Part shown: positions 1-5,877 of the stretch, one piece after another
Layout of the letters: every line of letters begins with the position of its first letter
Numbering within the stretch: position 1 is the stretch's first letter
DNA from: Hyphomicrobiaceae bacterium
Lineage (GTDB): Bacteria > Pseudomonadota > Alphaproteobacteria > Rhizobiales > Hyphomicrobiaceae
Direction: 5' to 3'
Length of the DNA stretch: 7,658 bases
NCBI GenBank assembly: GCA_025359005.1
Contig: JANYHP010000493.1
Coordinates: 1 to 7,658, forward strand
The notes under the pieces: model-generated
Told to the model about the DNA's origin: nothing
Databases searched by the model: none
Seen by the model: only the letters and a program-made list of their open reading frames with translations
Translations under genes and position numbers: made by a program

Positions 1-214
1 CCGATGAAGCAGGTTGCCTCAATATATACAGCACCTTCCGCGCGAAATCACGCCCAGCTTGCAATGCTGGTAAATACCCGCGATCCGTCCGGCACAGCCT
101 AATCATTTCCATAGAAGCGACGTTGCTTGAACCTCGTCCGCCACCGTGATCACGTCGCGCCCTCGCGCCATTCGCGACGTTCCGTGGGCGTGCTTATCGA
201 TTGTTTTCTCAATC
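1..214. other. Left-edge stretch with no supported gene
   Basis: I see no recognisable gene here. Two frames are open to the window edge: a plus-strand frame ending in TAA at 100-102, and a minus-strand frame that could start with ATG at 112 or 106. Both have roughly balanced third-position composition, unlike the strongly G/C-biased genes beside them, and neither translation is recognised. Base composition is visibly lower in GC than in the neighbours. The stretch lies downstream of the membrane protein gene that ends at 215. A short GATTG/CAATC pairing (199-203 with 210-214) follows that stop codon but has no T-run. Most likely intergenic sequence. Confidence 0.5.
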
Positions 215-850
215 CTAAAGCGGCGGCTGGCCGTATTGCGCCACCCAGGCGCGACCGCCGATATAGCGGCCCTTGATGATCGTCGCCGAGAGGTGCAGGG
301 AAAGCAACGCCATGACGCCGAAAAGCAGCGTAAAGGTGACCGTCCGGTTGGTCAGATAATCCACGGCCGAGGCCGTGATCGACACCGCGTCTGGGTCGAC
401 GGTCGAGCGCACCGGGATGATCGCCTTGCCGCCCATCGAGCCGAGGCCATAAATGGTTTCGGAATGCACCGAGTGCATGGCGCCGGCTTCGTGTTTGTAG
501 CTCAAGCGCACATCGCACGTGCTCAGCAGCCAAATCATGCTGCGGCATTTTCCGCTTTCAACCGTCACGGTGTGATCGACGACGAAGGTGCCTGCAAGAC
601 TGCGGTCGCGCAGCAATTCGCCCATATGGAACCATGCCAGAGCGGAGCAGCACAGCAGACAGAACGCCACCACCTTCAAAGCGTCGCCGAGCGTGCCGGC
701 GTTCGCGCCGGGAAATTTTTCAGTCTTGCCGGCGGCCTGTTGGACCGGCGCCGATCCAACCGCCGCCGCCAGACGTGGCGACGTTGTCCCCTGCGGCTGC
801 AGTCGTTGGCCAGCGGTCTGCGTCGCAGCGCCACGTTTGCCAAAAGACAT
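215..850 (-). CDS. Hypothetical membrane protein with two TM segments flanking an extracytoplasmic domain
   Basis: A 211-residue protein I do not recognise by family. Residues 1-55 are Ala/Gln/Pro-rich and probably disordered. A hydrophobic segment at about 57-79 and a second at about 169-192 flank a soluble domain of about 90 residues, followed by a short basic tail. The central domain has Cys102 and Cys112, a possible disulfide if it faces the periplasm, and a PVRSTVDPDAVSI stretch near 146-158. TM, beta-rich soluble domain with a late V-x-x-DP motif, TM is reminiscent of DUF3592-type proteins, but that is only a shape resemblance. ATG at 850 is preceded by a GGGGAA-like ribosome binding site. 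The gene follows tag on the same strand after 171 bp, so it may have its own promoter, though none is obvious. Codon use matches the neighbours, supporting a real gene. Confidence 0.75.
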   Translation of the reverse strand: MSFGKRGAATQTAGQRLQPQGTTSPRLAAAVGSAPVQQAAGKTEKFPGANAGTLGDALKVVAFCLLCCSALAWFHMGELLRDRSLAGTFVVDHTVTVESGKCRSMIWLLSTCDVRLSYKHEAGAMHSVHSETIYGLGSMGGKAIIPVRSTVDPDAVSITASAVDYLTNRTVTFTLLFGVMALLSLHLSATIIKGRYIGGRAWVAQYGQPPL

Positions 851-1021
851 CTTGAGTTCCCCGATCTGCCTCAGTCAGCCGACAGCCTACGCGCGACCGT
901 TTGCGGTTCCCTGAAGAACGTGTCGCGGAACAGTGACGGGGCGGCTCAAAACGGAACACCCGCGCGCGCGCCCAGATGGGGGAAACTCCGGAAGGGAACA
1001 GGTGTGCTTGGGTACCGGGTG

Positions 1022-1660
1022 TCAACGCCGGGGGGAGCGCGCAGGCTTCGTCGCCACGTCGGTCGCCTTGAACGCGCGCTGCAGTTTCGCGCACGCGGCG
1101 TGGCGATGGCAGGTCGTGAGGTGGTCGTTGACGAACCCCATTGATTGCAGAAACGCATAGACCGTGGTGGGGCCGACGAACCGAAACCCACGTGCCTTCA
1201 GCGCCTTTGAGATCGCCGTCGATTGCGCGGTCACCGGTGGCACCTCGCCGTGCGCTGCGTATCGATTGATCTGCGGCTTGCCGTCGAAAAATCCCCACAG
1301 GAACGGCGCCAAGCCTTCGCGGCTCTGCATGTCGAGGAATGCGCGTGCGTTATCGATCGTCGCCTCGATCTTGAGGCGGTTGCGGATGATACCCGCATCA
1401 GCCATCAGGCGCGCGCGGTCCGCGTCGGTGTATTTCACAATGCGGGCCGCGTCGAAACCATGGAACGCCGCGCGGAATGTTTCACGCTTGCGCAAAATCG
1501 TCAGCCACGACAAGCCCGACTGAAACCCTTCGAGAACCAGCTTTTCAAACAGCTTCTGGTCGTCCGCCGTCGGCACGCCCCATTCGGTGTCGTGGTAGCG
1601 GGTGTATTCGGGATGCTCGAGCCCCGGCCACGTGCAGCGCGGTTTGTCGACAGCACTCAT
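1022..1660 (-). CDS. tag: DNA-3-methyladenine glycosylase I
   Basis: Base-excision repair enzyme that removes 3-methyladenine from alkylated DNA, leaving an abasic site. The 212-residue protein carries the family signatures in order: RCTW at 8-11, YHDTEWGVP at 22-30, LEGFQSGLSW at 43-52, FVGPTTVYAFLQSMGFVNDH at 161-180. The zinc ligands of Escherichia coli Tag (Cys, His, His, Cys) correspond to Cys9, His23, His180 and Cys184, and the base-recognition Glu to Glu44. It runs about 28 residues past the last zinc Cys, longer than E. coli Tag, with a basic tail. Its ATG sits inside an ATGA overlap with the stop of ygfZ and lacks a good ribosome binding site, so translation is probably coupled. It appears to be the last gene of the hydrolase-ygfZ-tag operon. 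No adaptive-response regulator is visible nearby. Confidence 0.96.
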   Translation of the reverse strand: MSAVDKPRCTWPGLEHPEYTRYHDTEWGVPTADDQKLFEKLVLEGFQSGLSWLTILRKRETFRAAFHGFDAARIVKYTDADRARLMADAGIIRNRLKIEATIDNARAFLDMQSREGLAPFLWGFFDGKPQINRYAAHGEVPPVTAQSTAISKALKARGFRFVGPTTVYAFLQSMGFVNDHLTTCHRHAACAKLQRAFKATDVATKPARSPRR

Positions 1661-2544
1661 AGGTCGATCACCGGACGGTTGGCGGCGGCATGGCGGTAGG
1701 CGGCGACAGCCGCCGCGTCAACGTCGATCCCCTGCTCGCCAGCGTTGATGGCTTCGCCCTTGTCGAGCGCTTCGGCCACCCGGTCGAGCCGCAGCAGGGC
1801 GAGGCCCGCATGGCCCGCGACGCTGCCGACGCGACCGATGACTGCCGCACCGACACAGACTTCGGCACCACTGGTCAACGGCGCGGCCGCGCTGACGCGC
1901 ACGACGCGCTTGCGGACGACGGTTTTGTTCTGCATGCGTGCCACCACTTCCTGCCCGATGAAGCAGCCCTTCGTGAACGACACACCGTTGCAAAGGTCGA
2001 AATTCGCCTCATGCGGAAATGTATCTCCCAGCGCATAATCGACGGGTGCTTCGGCAACGCCGTGGGCCACGCGGGCGGCGAGGTATGCCGGATCGTCGAC
2101 GCTCAAAGCCTGCGCTGCCGCCATCGGCACAAGACCGCGCCAGAGGTGTTGAGGCGCGCGCGGATCGGGGTAGACGATGGCGGTGTCGAAAGCCGGGGCG
2201 TGCACGTGCCCCGCGTGCCGCGCAGCCCAGACGACGCGCCACGCCACGCCTACATCGGCCAACGTGACTTTCGCGCGCAGCTTGTAGAGTGACAATCGTT
2301 TGATCAACCCACCAGCGCAGCCCGGCGTCACGTCGAGCAGCACGCCGCTTTCATGGGGCACGACAAAAAACTCACACAGCAGCTTGCCCTGCGGCGACAA
2401 CAGTCCCGAAAAAACCGCGCGCCCGTCGCCGAGCGCCGAGAGATCGTTCGTCACGAGAGTGTCGAGCCACGCCAGCGCGTCGTCGCCAGTGAGGGAGACG
2501 ACGTCACGTCCGGTAAGCACCGCGAGGCGCGGACCTTCAGTCAT
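1657..2544 (-). CDS. ygfZ: YgfZ/GcvT-family folate-binding protein (iron-sulfur enzyme maintenance)
   Basis: A 295-residue member of the YgfZ (COG0354, Iba57-like) branch of the GcvT superfamily. In other bacteria these proteins bind tetrahydrofolate and support iron-sulfur enzymes such as the tRNA methylthiotransferase MiaB. Diagnostic features are the SPQGKLLCEFFVV strand near 50-62 and the block with FPHEANFD, then GVSFTKGC, then KGCFIGQEVVAR near 192-203. This contains the family's K-G-C-x-I-G-Q-E signature with Cys194. The C-terminal part fits the small beta-barrel domain. An in-frame ATG at 2577 exists but lies inside the hydrolase gene and would add 11 unconserved residues; ATG at 2544 has GGGAG six bases upstream and is chosen. 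The gene starts 1 bp after the hydrolase stop and its TGA overlaps the tag start. Pairing of ygfZ with tag is, from memory, common in Hyphomicrobiales. Confidence 0.95.
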   Translation of the reverse strand: MTEGPRLAVLTGRDVVSLTGDDALAWLDTLVTNDLSALGDGRAVFSGLLSPQGKLLCEFFVVPHESGVLLDVTPGCAGGLIKRLSLYKLRAKVTLADVGVAWRVVWAARHAGHVHAPAFDTAIVYPDPRAPQHLWRGLVPMAAAQALSVDDPAYLAARVAHGVAEAPVDYALGDTFPHEANFDLCNGVSFTKGCFIGQEVVARMQNKTVVRKRVVRVSAAAPLTSGAEVCVGAAVIGRVGSVAGHAGLALLRLDRVAEALDKGEAINAGEQGIDVDAAAVAAYRHAAANRPVIDL

Positions 2545-2545
2545 C

Positions 2546-3265
2546 TCACGCTCCCGCCAGCCATTGCCTGAGCGCACCAGTGACGGCGGCGGGCTGTTCC
2601 AAGGTTGTCAGATGCCCGCAGTCCTCGACGATCACCAACCGGCTCCCCTTGATGCCACGGGCGATCTCTTCGGCGTCCGAAACGGGCGTCGCCGCATCCT
2701 CGTGCCCGACCAGCACCAGCGTCGGGACACCGATCTGAGCGAGCCCCGGCCGGCTGTCGACGCGATGCGCGATCGCCGCCTGCTGGCGGGCAAAATGGGA
2801 GACGCCGGTTTCAGCTGCCATCGCCGCGACAGTCGCCGTCAGCGCCGTGTCGGCCAGCCGGCGCGGATGCACCCACAGCGGCAGCAGCGCGGCAGCGACC
2901 GGGCCGAGCCCGTCCCGTTCCGCACGGGCGACGAGCGTGCTGCGGGCCTCTGTCCGCTCCGGCGTGTCCGGCTTGGCGCTGGTATCGAGCAGCGCCAAAC
3001 GCGTGACGCGTTCCGGCGCCTGCCGCATGATCTCGAACGCCAGATAGCCGCCCATCGACAGGCCGCACAACGCGAAGGTGGCGGGTGCATCGGCCAGGAT
3101 CGTCGCCGCGATAGCCGGCATCCGATCAGCAGTGGTGTGGCGGGCCACCGTAATGCGCGCCTCGGACGCCAGCGCGTCCGTTTGCGGCGCATAAAGCCGC
3201 GCCGTGCACAACAGACCCGGAATCAGCAGGAGATTTTGCGGCTTCGACATGGACGGCTTCGACAT
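2546..3265 (-). CDS. Alpha/beta hydrolase, substrate unknown
   Basis: A 239-residue, single-domain alpha/beta hydrolase, predicted cytosolic (no signal peptide). The fold is shown by LLLIPGLLC at 12-20 (first strand and oxyanion-hole turn, with PG replacing the usual HG), the nucleophile elbow GLSMGG at 68-73 with Ser70, the acid in VLVGHEDAATP with Asp190, and the catalytic His218 in VEDCGHLTTLEQP. Residues about 100-175 form a helical lid. The overall shape resembles esterases of the BioH/3-oxoadipate enol-lactonase type, but nothing fixes a substrate. It is the first gene of the tight hydrolase-ygfZ-tag operon. The start is ambiguous: a 15-bp tandem repeat produces MSKPSMSKP, giving ATGs at 3265 and 3250. 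GAGG six bases before 3265 favours the longer form; upstream of 3250 there is only a weak GAAG. Confidence 0.93.
   Translation of the reverse strand: MSKPSMSKPQNLLLIPGLLCTARLYAPQTDALASEARITVARHTTADRMPAIAATILADAPATFALCGLSMGGYLAFEIMRQAPERVTRLALLDTSAKPDTPERTEARSTLVARAERDGLGPVAAALLPLWVHPRRLADTALTATVAAMAAETGVSHFARQQAAIAHRVDSRPGLAQIGVPTLVLVGHEDAATPVSDAEEIARGIKGSRLVIVEDCGHLTTLEQPAAVTGALRQWLAGA
2551..2555 (-). promoter_or_regulatory. Ribosome binding site of ygfZ
   Basis: GGGAG on the minus strand, six bases before ATG 2544. It lies within the last codons of the upstream hydrolase, which ends TGA-g-ATG, so terminating ribosomes would sit on this site. It decides the start in favour of 2544 over the in-frame ATG at 2577. 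Confidence 0.7.
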
Positions 3266-3269
3266 GGAC
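3240..3269. repeat. 15-bp tandem duplication across the hydrolase start codon
   Basis: Two exact copies of a 15-base unit (ggcttcgacatggac on the plus strand) lie at 3240-3254 and 3255-3269. A decayed partial third copy starts at 3270 (ggcctcg). Because the unit is a multiple of three and contains the initiator ATG on the minus strand, the duplication keeps frame and creates two consecutive in-frame starts, seen as MSKP-S-MSKP in the hydrolase. Confidence 0.9.
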
Positions 3270-3336
3270 GGCCTCGCAGTGACAACGCGCCATCATCGCA
3301 TCAAACGCCGCCGCGCGCGAGGTGCGGCCGCCCCGG

Positions 3337-3702
3337 TCAGGGTCGGCGGAACTTGAGGTAGCCGGGGCCGTCCTCGCCGCCGTTGAGATTGCCGCTGCCA
3401 CCGTAGTTCTGCCAGAAGTCGACCGTCTGGCGGCGCAGCGTTTCGCTGCAGCTTCTGACGCACTCGATCCAGGTGCCGCCCGGCAGCCGCACTTCGAGCC
3501 GGTCGCGGCCATTGCGGCGGACGGGGCCGGTGACGGTCTGCAAGCTGCCATAGCGGCTTTCCGCCGTGACTTCGCCGACGATGCCGTCAGCCGATTTGGC
3601 ACGGACGAGGTGGGCGTTGTCGCCGGCGGCGGCGATCGCGGAACTGGCGGCCAGCAGGCCGCCTGCAATGACCAGAACGACAGCGGATTTGGTTTGAAAC
3701 AT
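3337..3702 (-). CDS. Small exported protein with C-x3-C motif, function unknown
   Basis: A 121-residue secreted or periplasmic protein. Residues 1-26 are a clear Sec signal peptide: MFQTK, a hydrophobic core AVVLVIAGGLLAAS, and cleavage likely after the AAA at 24-26. The mature part has a short beta-rich region (about 43-75), then GGTWIECVRSCSETLRRQTVDFW at about 76-97 with Cys81 and Cys85, then a Gly/Asn-rich tail ending YLKFRRP. Small exported proteins with this 'W-x-E-C-x3-C-x-E-T-L-R' block are, as far as I recall, recurrent hypotheticals in Hyphomicrobiales; I know no function. An ATG 66 bases upstream (3768) is rejected because it would bury the signal peptide, and ATG 3702 has GAGG five bases upstream. 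A plausible promoter precedes it. The hydrolase gene begins 71 bp downstream. Confidence 0.85.
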   Translation of the reverse strand: MFQTKSAVVLVIAGGLLAASSAIAAAGDNAHLVRAKSADGIVGEVTAESRYGSLQTVTGPVRRNGRDRLEVRLPGGTWIECVRSCSETLRRQTVDFWQNYGGSGNLNGGEDGPGYLKFRRP

Positions 3703-3739
3703 GAAGGCCTCGAGGGGACTGGAGACGCAGTTCGCGAAC

Positions 3740-3768
3740 GCTATAGCACGGCCCTTAACGAAGCCCAA
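3740..3768 (-). promoter_or_regulatory. Candidate sigma-70-type promoter for the small exported protein
   Basis: On the minus strand, TTGGGC (3768-3763) and TATAGC (3745-3740) are separated by exactly 17 bases. Three of six and four of six bases respectively match the consensus. Transcription would start near 3733, giving a leader of about 30 bases before ATG 3702. It may also drive the downstream hydrolase operon, since no terminator is apparent in the 71-bp gap. Not experimentally supported. Confidence 0.4.
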
Positions 3769-3790
3769 ACCGCCGTCCCGTCGCGAGACA

Positions 3791-4324
3791 CTACTTGGCA
3801 GCAGCCGCCAGCAGATCCTGCAGATCGAGCGGCAGCGTCACCATGGCCAAAGTCCCGTCGGCGGCCCGCGGCCAGTCCTTTTCGTCGCGATCCCAGTAGA
3901 GTTCGACGCCATTGCCATCGGGATCGTTCAGGTAGAGCGCTTCGCTGACGCCGTGGTCGCTGGCGCCGTCGAGCGACACTTTCGCCTGGGCCAGCCGCAT
4001 CAGCGCATCCGCCAGCGCCGCCCGCGTCGGATAGAGAATGGCCACGTGGAACAGCCCCGTCGTGCCGCGCGCCGGCGGCCGGCCGCCTTTGCTTTCCCAC
4101 GTATTAAGGCCAATGTGGTGGTGATAGCCGCCCGCTGCCACGAAGGCCGCCTGGCCGCCGTACCGTTGCTTCAGTTCAAAGCCCAGCACGCCGCAATAGA
4201 ACGCCAGCGCCCGGTCGAGATCGGCGACTTTGAGATGCACGTGGCCGATGCGGGTGCCCGGATCCACCGGACGCGGCGTCAACTGCGGTTCGATATTGGA
4301 AAGCACGGGAGCAGCGCTGGTCAT
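3791..4324 (-). CDS. VOC-family protein, CatE-like (extradiol dioxygenase/glyoxalase fold)
   Basis: A 177-residue cytosolic metalloenzyme-fold protein made of two beta-alpha-beta3 modules. Module 1 opens with IGHVHLKVADLDRALAFY (27-43) and continues through RYGGQAAFVAAGGYHHHIGL; module 2 opens with GLFHVAILYPTR (90-101) and ends with DPDGNGVELYWDR (135-147). The expected metal ligands are His28, His93 and Glu141, all present, so it should be active. The GGYHHHIGLNTWESKGG block is typical of proteins related to Bacillus CatE (YfiE), a catechol-2,3-dioxygenase, but this protein has only one module pair and its substrate is not proven. ATG 4324 with GAGG six bases upstream is preferred over the in-frame ATG at 4402, which adds an unconserved Ser/Ala/Arg-rich leader. 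It follows doxX by 90 bp on the same strand, so the two are probably co-transcribed under the divergent LysR regulator. Confidence 0.9.
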   Translation of the reverse strand: MTSAAPVLSNIEPQLTPRPVDPGTRIGHVHLKVADLDRALAFYCGVLGFELKQRYGGQAAFVAAGGYHHHIGLNTWESKGGRPPARGTTGLFHVAILYPTRAALADALMRLAQAKVSLDGASDHGVSEALYLNDPDGNGVELYWDRDEKDWPRAADGTLAMVTLPLDLQDLLAAAAK

Positions 4325-4364
4325 GGTGAGCCTCGATCTGGCGGCGGAAGCGGATTGGCTGCGC

Positions 4365-4390
4365 GGGGCCGAACCGAACGGCCGGGCCCC
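4365..4390 (-). promoter_or_regulatory. GC-rich hairpin between doxX and the VOC gene
   Basis: Inside the 90-bp doxX-VOC spacer, GGGGCC (4365-4370) can pair with GGCCCC (4385-4390). Alternatively GGCCG (4367-4371) can pair with CGGCC (4379-4383) around a 7-base loop. No T-run follows on the minus strand, so it is not a canonical terminator. It could be an RNA stability or processing element that sets the ratio of the two proteins, or simply a by-product of high GC. Confidence 0.35.
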
Positions 4391-4414
4391 ACGCACGATC
4401 ATTCTATACCCAGG

Positions 4415-4843
4415 TTACGCGGCCACGGCACCGCGCGTCTGGCCAAGGGCCGGCAGGCGCAGGGCATAGGCTCCATCGCCGAGCAACGCTTGCACGACGA
4501 GCGCTGCAAGCCAGAAGGCGGGGAATTCCCAGCCGCCCTTGGGAGCGGTGAACAGCCAGCCGTTGCCGGTGTGCTGGAGCAGCGCGCCGAGCAGGATCGG
4601 CATGGCCAGCACCGCGACCGCGCGCGTCCAGACGCCGAGGAAAAGCGCGATGCCGCCGGCGATTTCACCCAAAATCACGAGATAGGCGAAGAACGCCGGA
4701 AAGCCGAGGCTCTCGAAGTAGCCCGCCGTTCCGGCAAGACCGTACGTCATCACCTTGAGCAGCAGGCCGTGGGCGAGCAGCAGCATGCCGAGACTGACAC
4801 GCAGAAGCAGGGCAGCATAAGGAGCGGTGCGGGTATCGATCAT
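4415..4843 (-). CDS. DoxX-family integral membrane protein
   Basis: A 142-residue inner-membrane protein of the DoxX family (the Bacillus member CatD/YfiD is the closest analogy by context). Four hydrophobic segments are visible: about 6-30 (AALLLRVSLGMLLLAHGLLLKV), 47-71 (FPAFFAYLVILGEIAGGIALFLGVW region), 72-90 and 104-122. The family marks are the R-x-x-x-G-x-L-L-x-H-G pattern in TM1, the G-Y-F-E-S-L-G-F-P segment after it and the acidic residue in 'ILGEIAGG' of TM2. DoxX proteins are linked to redox or thiol and quinone stress in several bacteria, though the biochemical activity remains unclear. ATG 4843 is chosen over ATG 4855 because GGAGG ends five bases before it. The gene is divergent from the LysR gene over a 103-bp spacer with operator-like repeats, and is followed by the CatE-like gene. 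Confidence 0.93.
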   Translation of the reverse strand: MIDTRTAPYAALLLRVSLGMLLLAHGLLLKVMTYGLAGTAGYFESLGFPAFFAYLVILGEIAGGIALFLGVWTRAVAVLAMPILLGALLQHTGNGWLFTAPKGGWEFPAFWLAALVVQALLGDGAYALRLPALGQTRGAVAA

Positions 4844-4848
4844 GAAAG

Positions 4849-4853
4849 CCTCC
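4849..4853 (-). promoter_or_regulatory. Strong ribosome binding site of doxX
   Basis: GGAGG on the minus strand with a five-base spacer to ATG 4843. It fixes the start at MIDTRT and excludes the upstream in-frame ATG at 4855, which the site itself would overlap. Confidence 0.8.
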
Positions 4854-4872
4854 AAGGTTGTCGTACCGCCTC

Positions 4873-4948
4873 ATCTCACGATCCAAATGGTTTGATAATC
4901 CACCGATTGGTGCTACTTGTTCACACCCCGAGTGTGAGATAAACCAAT
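4873..4948. promoter_or_regulatory. Divergent doxX/lysR control region with nested inverted repeats (putative LysR operator)
   Basis: The spacer between the divergent genes contains several dyads. The tightest is TCACAC (4921-4926), CCCGA, GTGTGA (4932-4937), a perfect 6+6 palindrome. Around it, ATTGGT (4906-4911) pairs with ACCAAT (4943-4948), the latter running into the lysR ATG. ATCTCAC (4873-4879) is the reverse complement of GTGAGAT (4934-4940), and CACC-gatt-GGTG lies at 4901-4912. LysR regulators typically bind dyads in such divergent spacers, giving autorepression and inducer-dependent control of the neighbour. The palindrome does not show a centred textbook T-N11-A, and the exact promoters are unclear. 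Since the palindrome lies 10 bases before the lysR start, autoregulation is a reasonable inference. Confidence 0.6.
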
Positions 4949-5867
4949 GCTTGATCGCCTGACTGGACTGCAGGTGCTGGTGCGAGTGGCGGCGCTTGGC
5001 AGCCTCTCGGCAGCAGCCCGCGACCTCGCCATGTCGCAGACCATGGCGACCAAGCACATGGCCGCCCTGGAAACGCGCCTCGGCATCAAGCTGCTGCATC
5101 GCACGACCCGCCGCCTCACCCTGACCGAGGCCGGCCGCACTTATCTCGAAGCCGCCGAGCGCGTCCTCGACGATCTCGCCGAGGCGGATGCCGCCGTGGC
5201 CATCGAGGGCCGTGAGGCGCGCGGCACGCTGCGGCTCAGTGCGCCCGTCTCGTTCGGGATCAGCGAGCTGGCCGGTCGCCTGCCGGCCCTGTGCGCCCGC
5301 CATCCAGGCCTGCACGTCGATCTCGGCCTGAACGACCGGCACGTCGATCTGGTCGAAGAGGGCTGGGATATGGCGGTGCGCATCGGCAGCGTCACCGACC
5401 AGACCCTCATCGCCCGCAAATTGGCGCCATGTTGGATGGTCGCGTGCGCCGCTCCCTCCTACCTTGCTCAGCACGGCACGCCGCGCCATGTCGCCGACCT
5501 CGCTGGCCATGCCTGCCTGCACTACACGCTGTCGCGCGCAACCGGCCCCGACCGCTGGCGCTTTGGCCGCGATGGCCGGGTCAGCGTCTCGGTCAAGGGC
5601 GCGCTGAAAGCCAACAACGGCGACGCCCTTGTCGCGGCCGCCATCGCCGGCCAGGGCATCATCTATCAACCGTCGTTCCTGGTGGCACGCGCGCTATCGG
5701 AGGGCCGCCTGGTGACGCTGGCCCTCGACCACGCGCCGACCGAACTCGACGGCATCTTCGCCGTTTATCCCGCCACCCGCCGCCCGCCCGCCAAAGTCCG
5801 CGCCGCCATCGACTTCCTCGTCGAACAGTTTTCGCAACCGCCGCCCCGGGAGCTGGTCGCTTCGTAG
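4947..5867 (+). CDS. LysR-family transcriptional regulator
   Basis: A 306-residue LysR-type regulator of normal length. The N-terminal winged helix-turn-helix covers about residues 4-62: LQVLVRVAALGSLSAAARDLAMSQ, then the recognition helix region SQTMATKHMAALETRLGIKLLHRTTRRLTLTEAG. A linker helix runs to about 88, and a periplasmic-binding-protein-like effector domain from GTLRLSAPVSFG (93) to the end. The sequence type (RTTRRLTLTEAG, LRLSAPVSFG) fits the large PF03466 group that often controls a divergent oxidoreductase or membrane gene. The ligand cannot be told from sequence; given the DoxX and CatE-like targets, an aromatic or quinone-type inducer is an inference. There is no strong ribosome binding site before ATG 4947 (only GAG eight bases upstream), suggesting low expression. 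It converges with the Hsp33 gene, with 10 bp between the stops. Confidence 0.95.
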   Translation: MLDRLTGLQVLVRVAALGSLSAAARDLAMSQTMATKHMAALETRLGIKLLHRTTRRLTLTEAGRTYLEAAERVLDDLAEADAAVAIEGREARGTLRLSAPVSFGISELAGRLPALCARHPGLHVDLGLNDRHVDLVEEGWDMAVRIGSVTDQTLIARKLAPCWMVACAAPSYLAQHGTPRHVADLAGHACLHYTLSRATGPDRWRFGRDGRVSVSVKGALKANNGDALVAAAIAGQGIIYQPSFLVARALSEGRLVTLALDHAPTELDGIFAVYPATRRPPAKVRAAIDFLVEQFSQPPPRELVAS

Positions 5868-5877
5868 GCCACTGCCC

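Noticed and set aside
1..112. Possible gene ends: plus frame stopping at 102, or minus frame starting at ATG 112 and running off the edge
   Set aside because: Neither has the third-position G/C bias of the neighbours and neither peptide is recognisable; too short to support.
199..214. GATTG-N6-CAATC hairpin just after the stop of the two-TM protein as a terminator
   Set aside because: The stem is only five weak base pairs and has no T-run on either side.
961..971. Alternating CG run, possible Z-DNA or regulatory site
   Set aside because: Eleven bases of alternating CG are expected occasionally at this GC content and nothing around it supports a role.
146..1144. 332-codon plus-strand open frame on the left side
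   Set aside because: It runs antisense to the two-TM protein and the end of tag; the minus-strand frames have the better codon bias, ribosome binding sites and domains.
2545..2577. Longer ygfZ start at ATG 2577
   Set aside because: It would lie inside the hydrolase gene, lacks conserved residues, and the ATG at 2544 has a better placed GGGAG.
2300..3361. 353-codon plus-strand open frame opposite the hydrolase and the start of ygfZ
   Set aside because: It is the shadow of a hydrolase with an intact catalytic triad; its composition is Arg/Gln-rich and unlike a folded protein.
4325..4402. Longer VOC start at ATG 4402
   Set aside because: The added 26 residues are low-complexity and the spacer shows hairpin structure; ATG 4324 has a well placed GAGG.
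3701..4942. 413-codon plus-strand open frame opposite the VOC and doxX genes
   Set aside because: It is antisense to two clearly identified genes; the translation is rich in Arg, Gly and His, typical of shadow frames in GC-rich DNA, with no recognisable domain.
4665..5669. 334-codon minus-strand open frame across lysR and the doxX start
   Set aside because: It covers the real LysR gene in antisense and overlaps doxX in another frame; there is no protein family signature.
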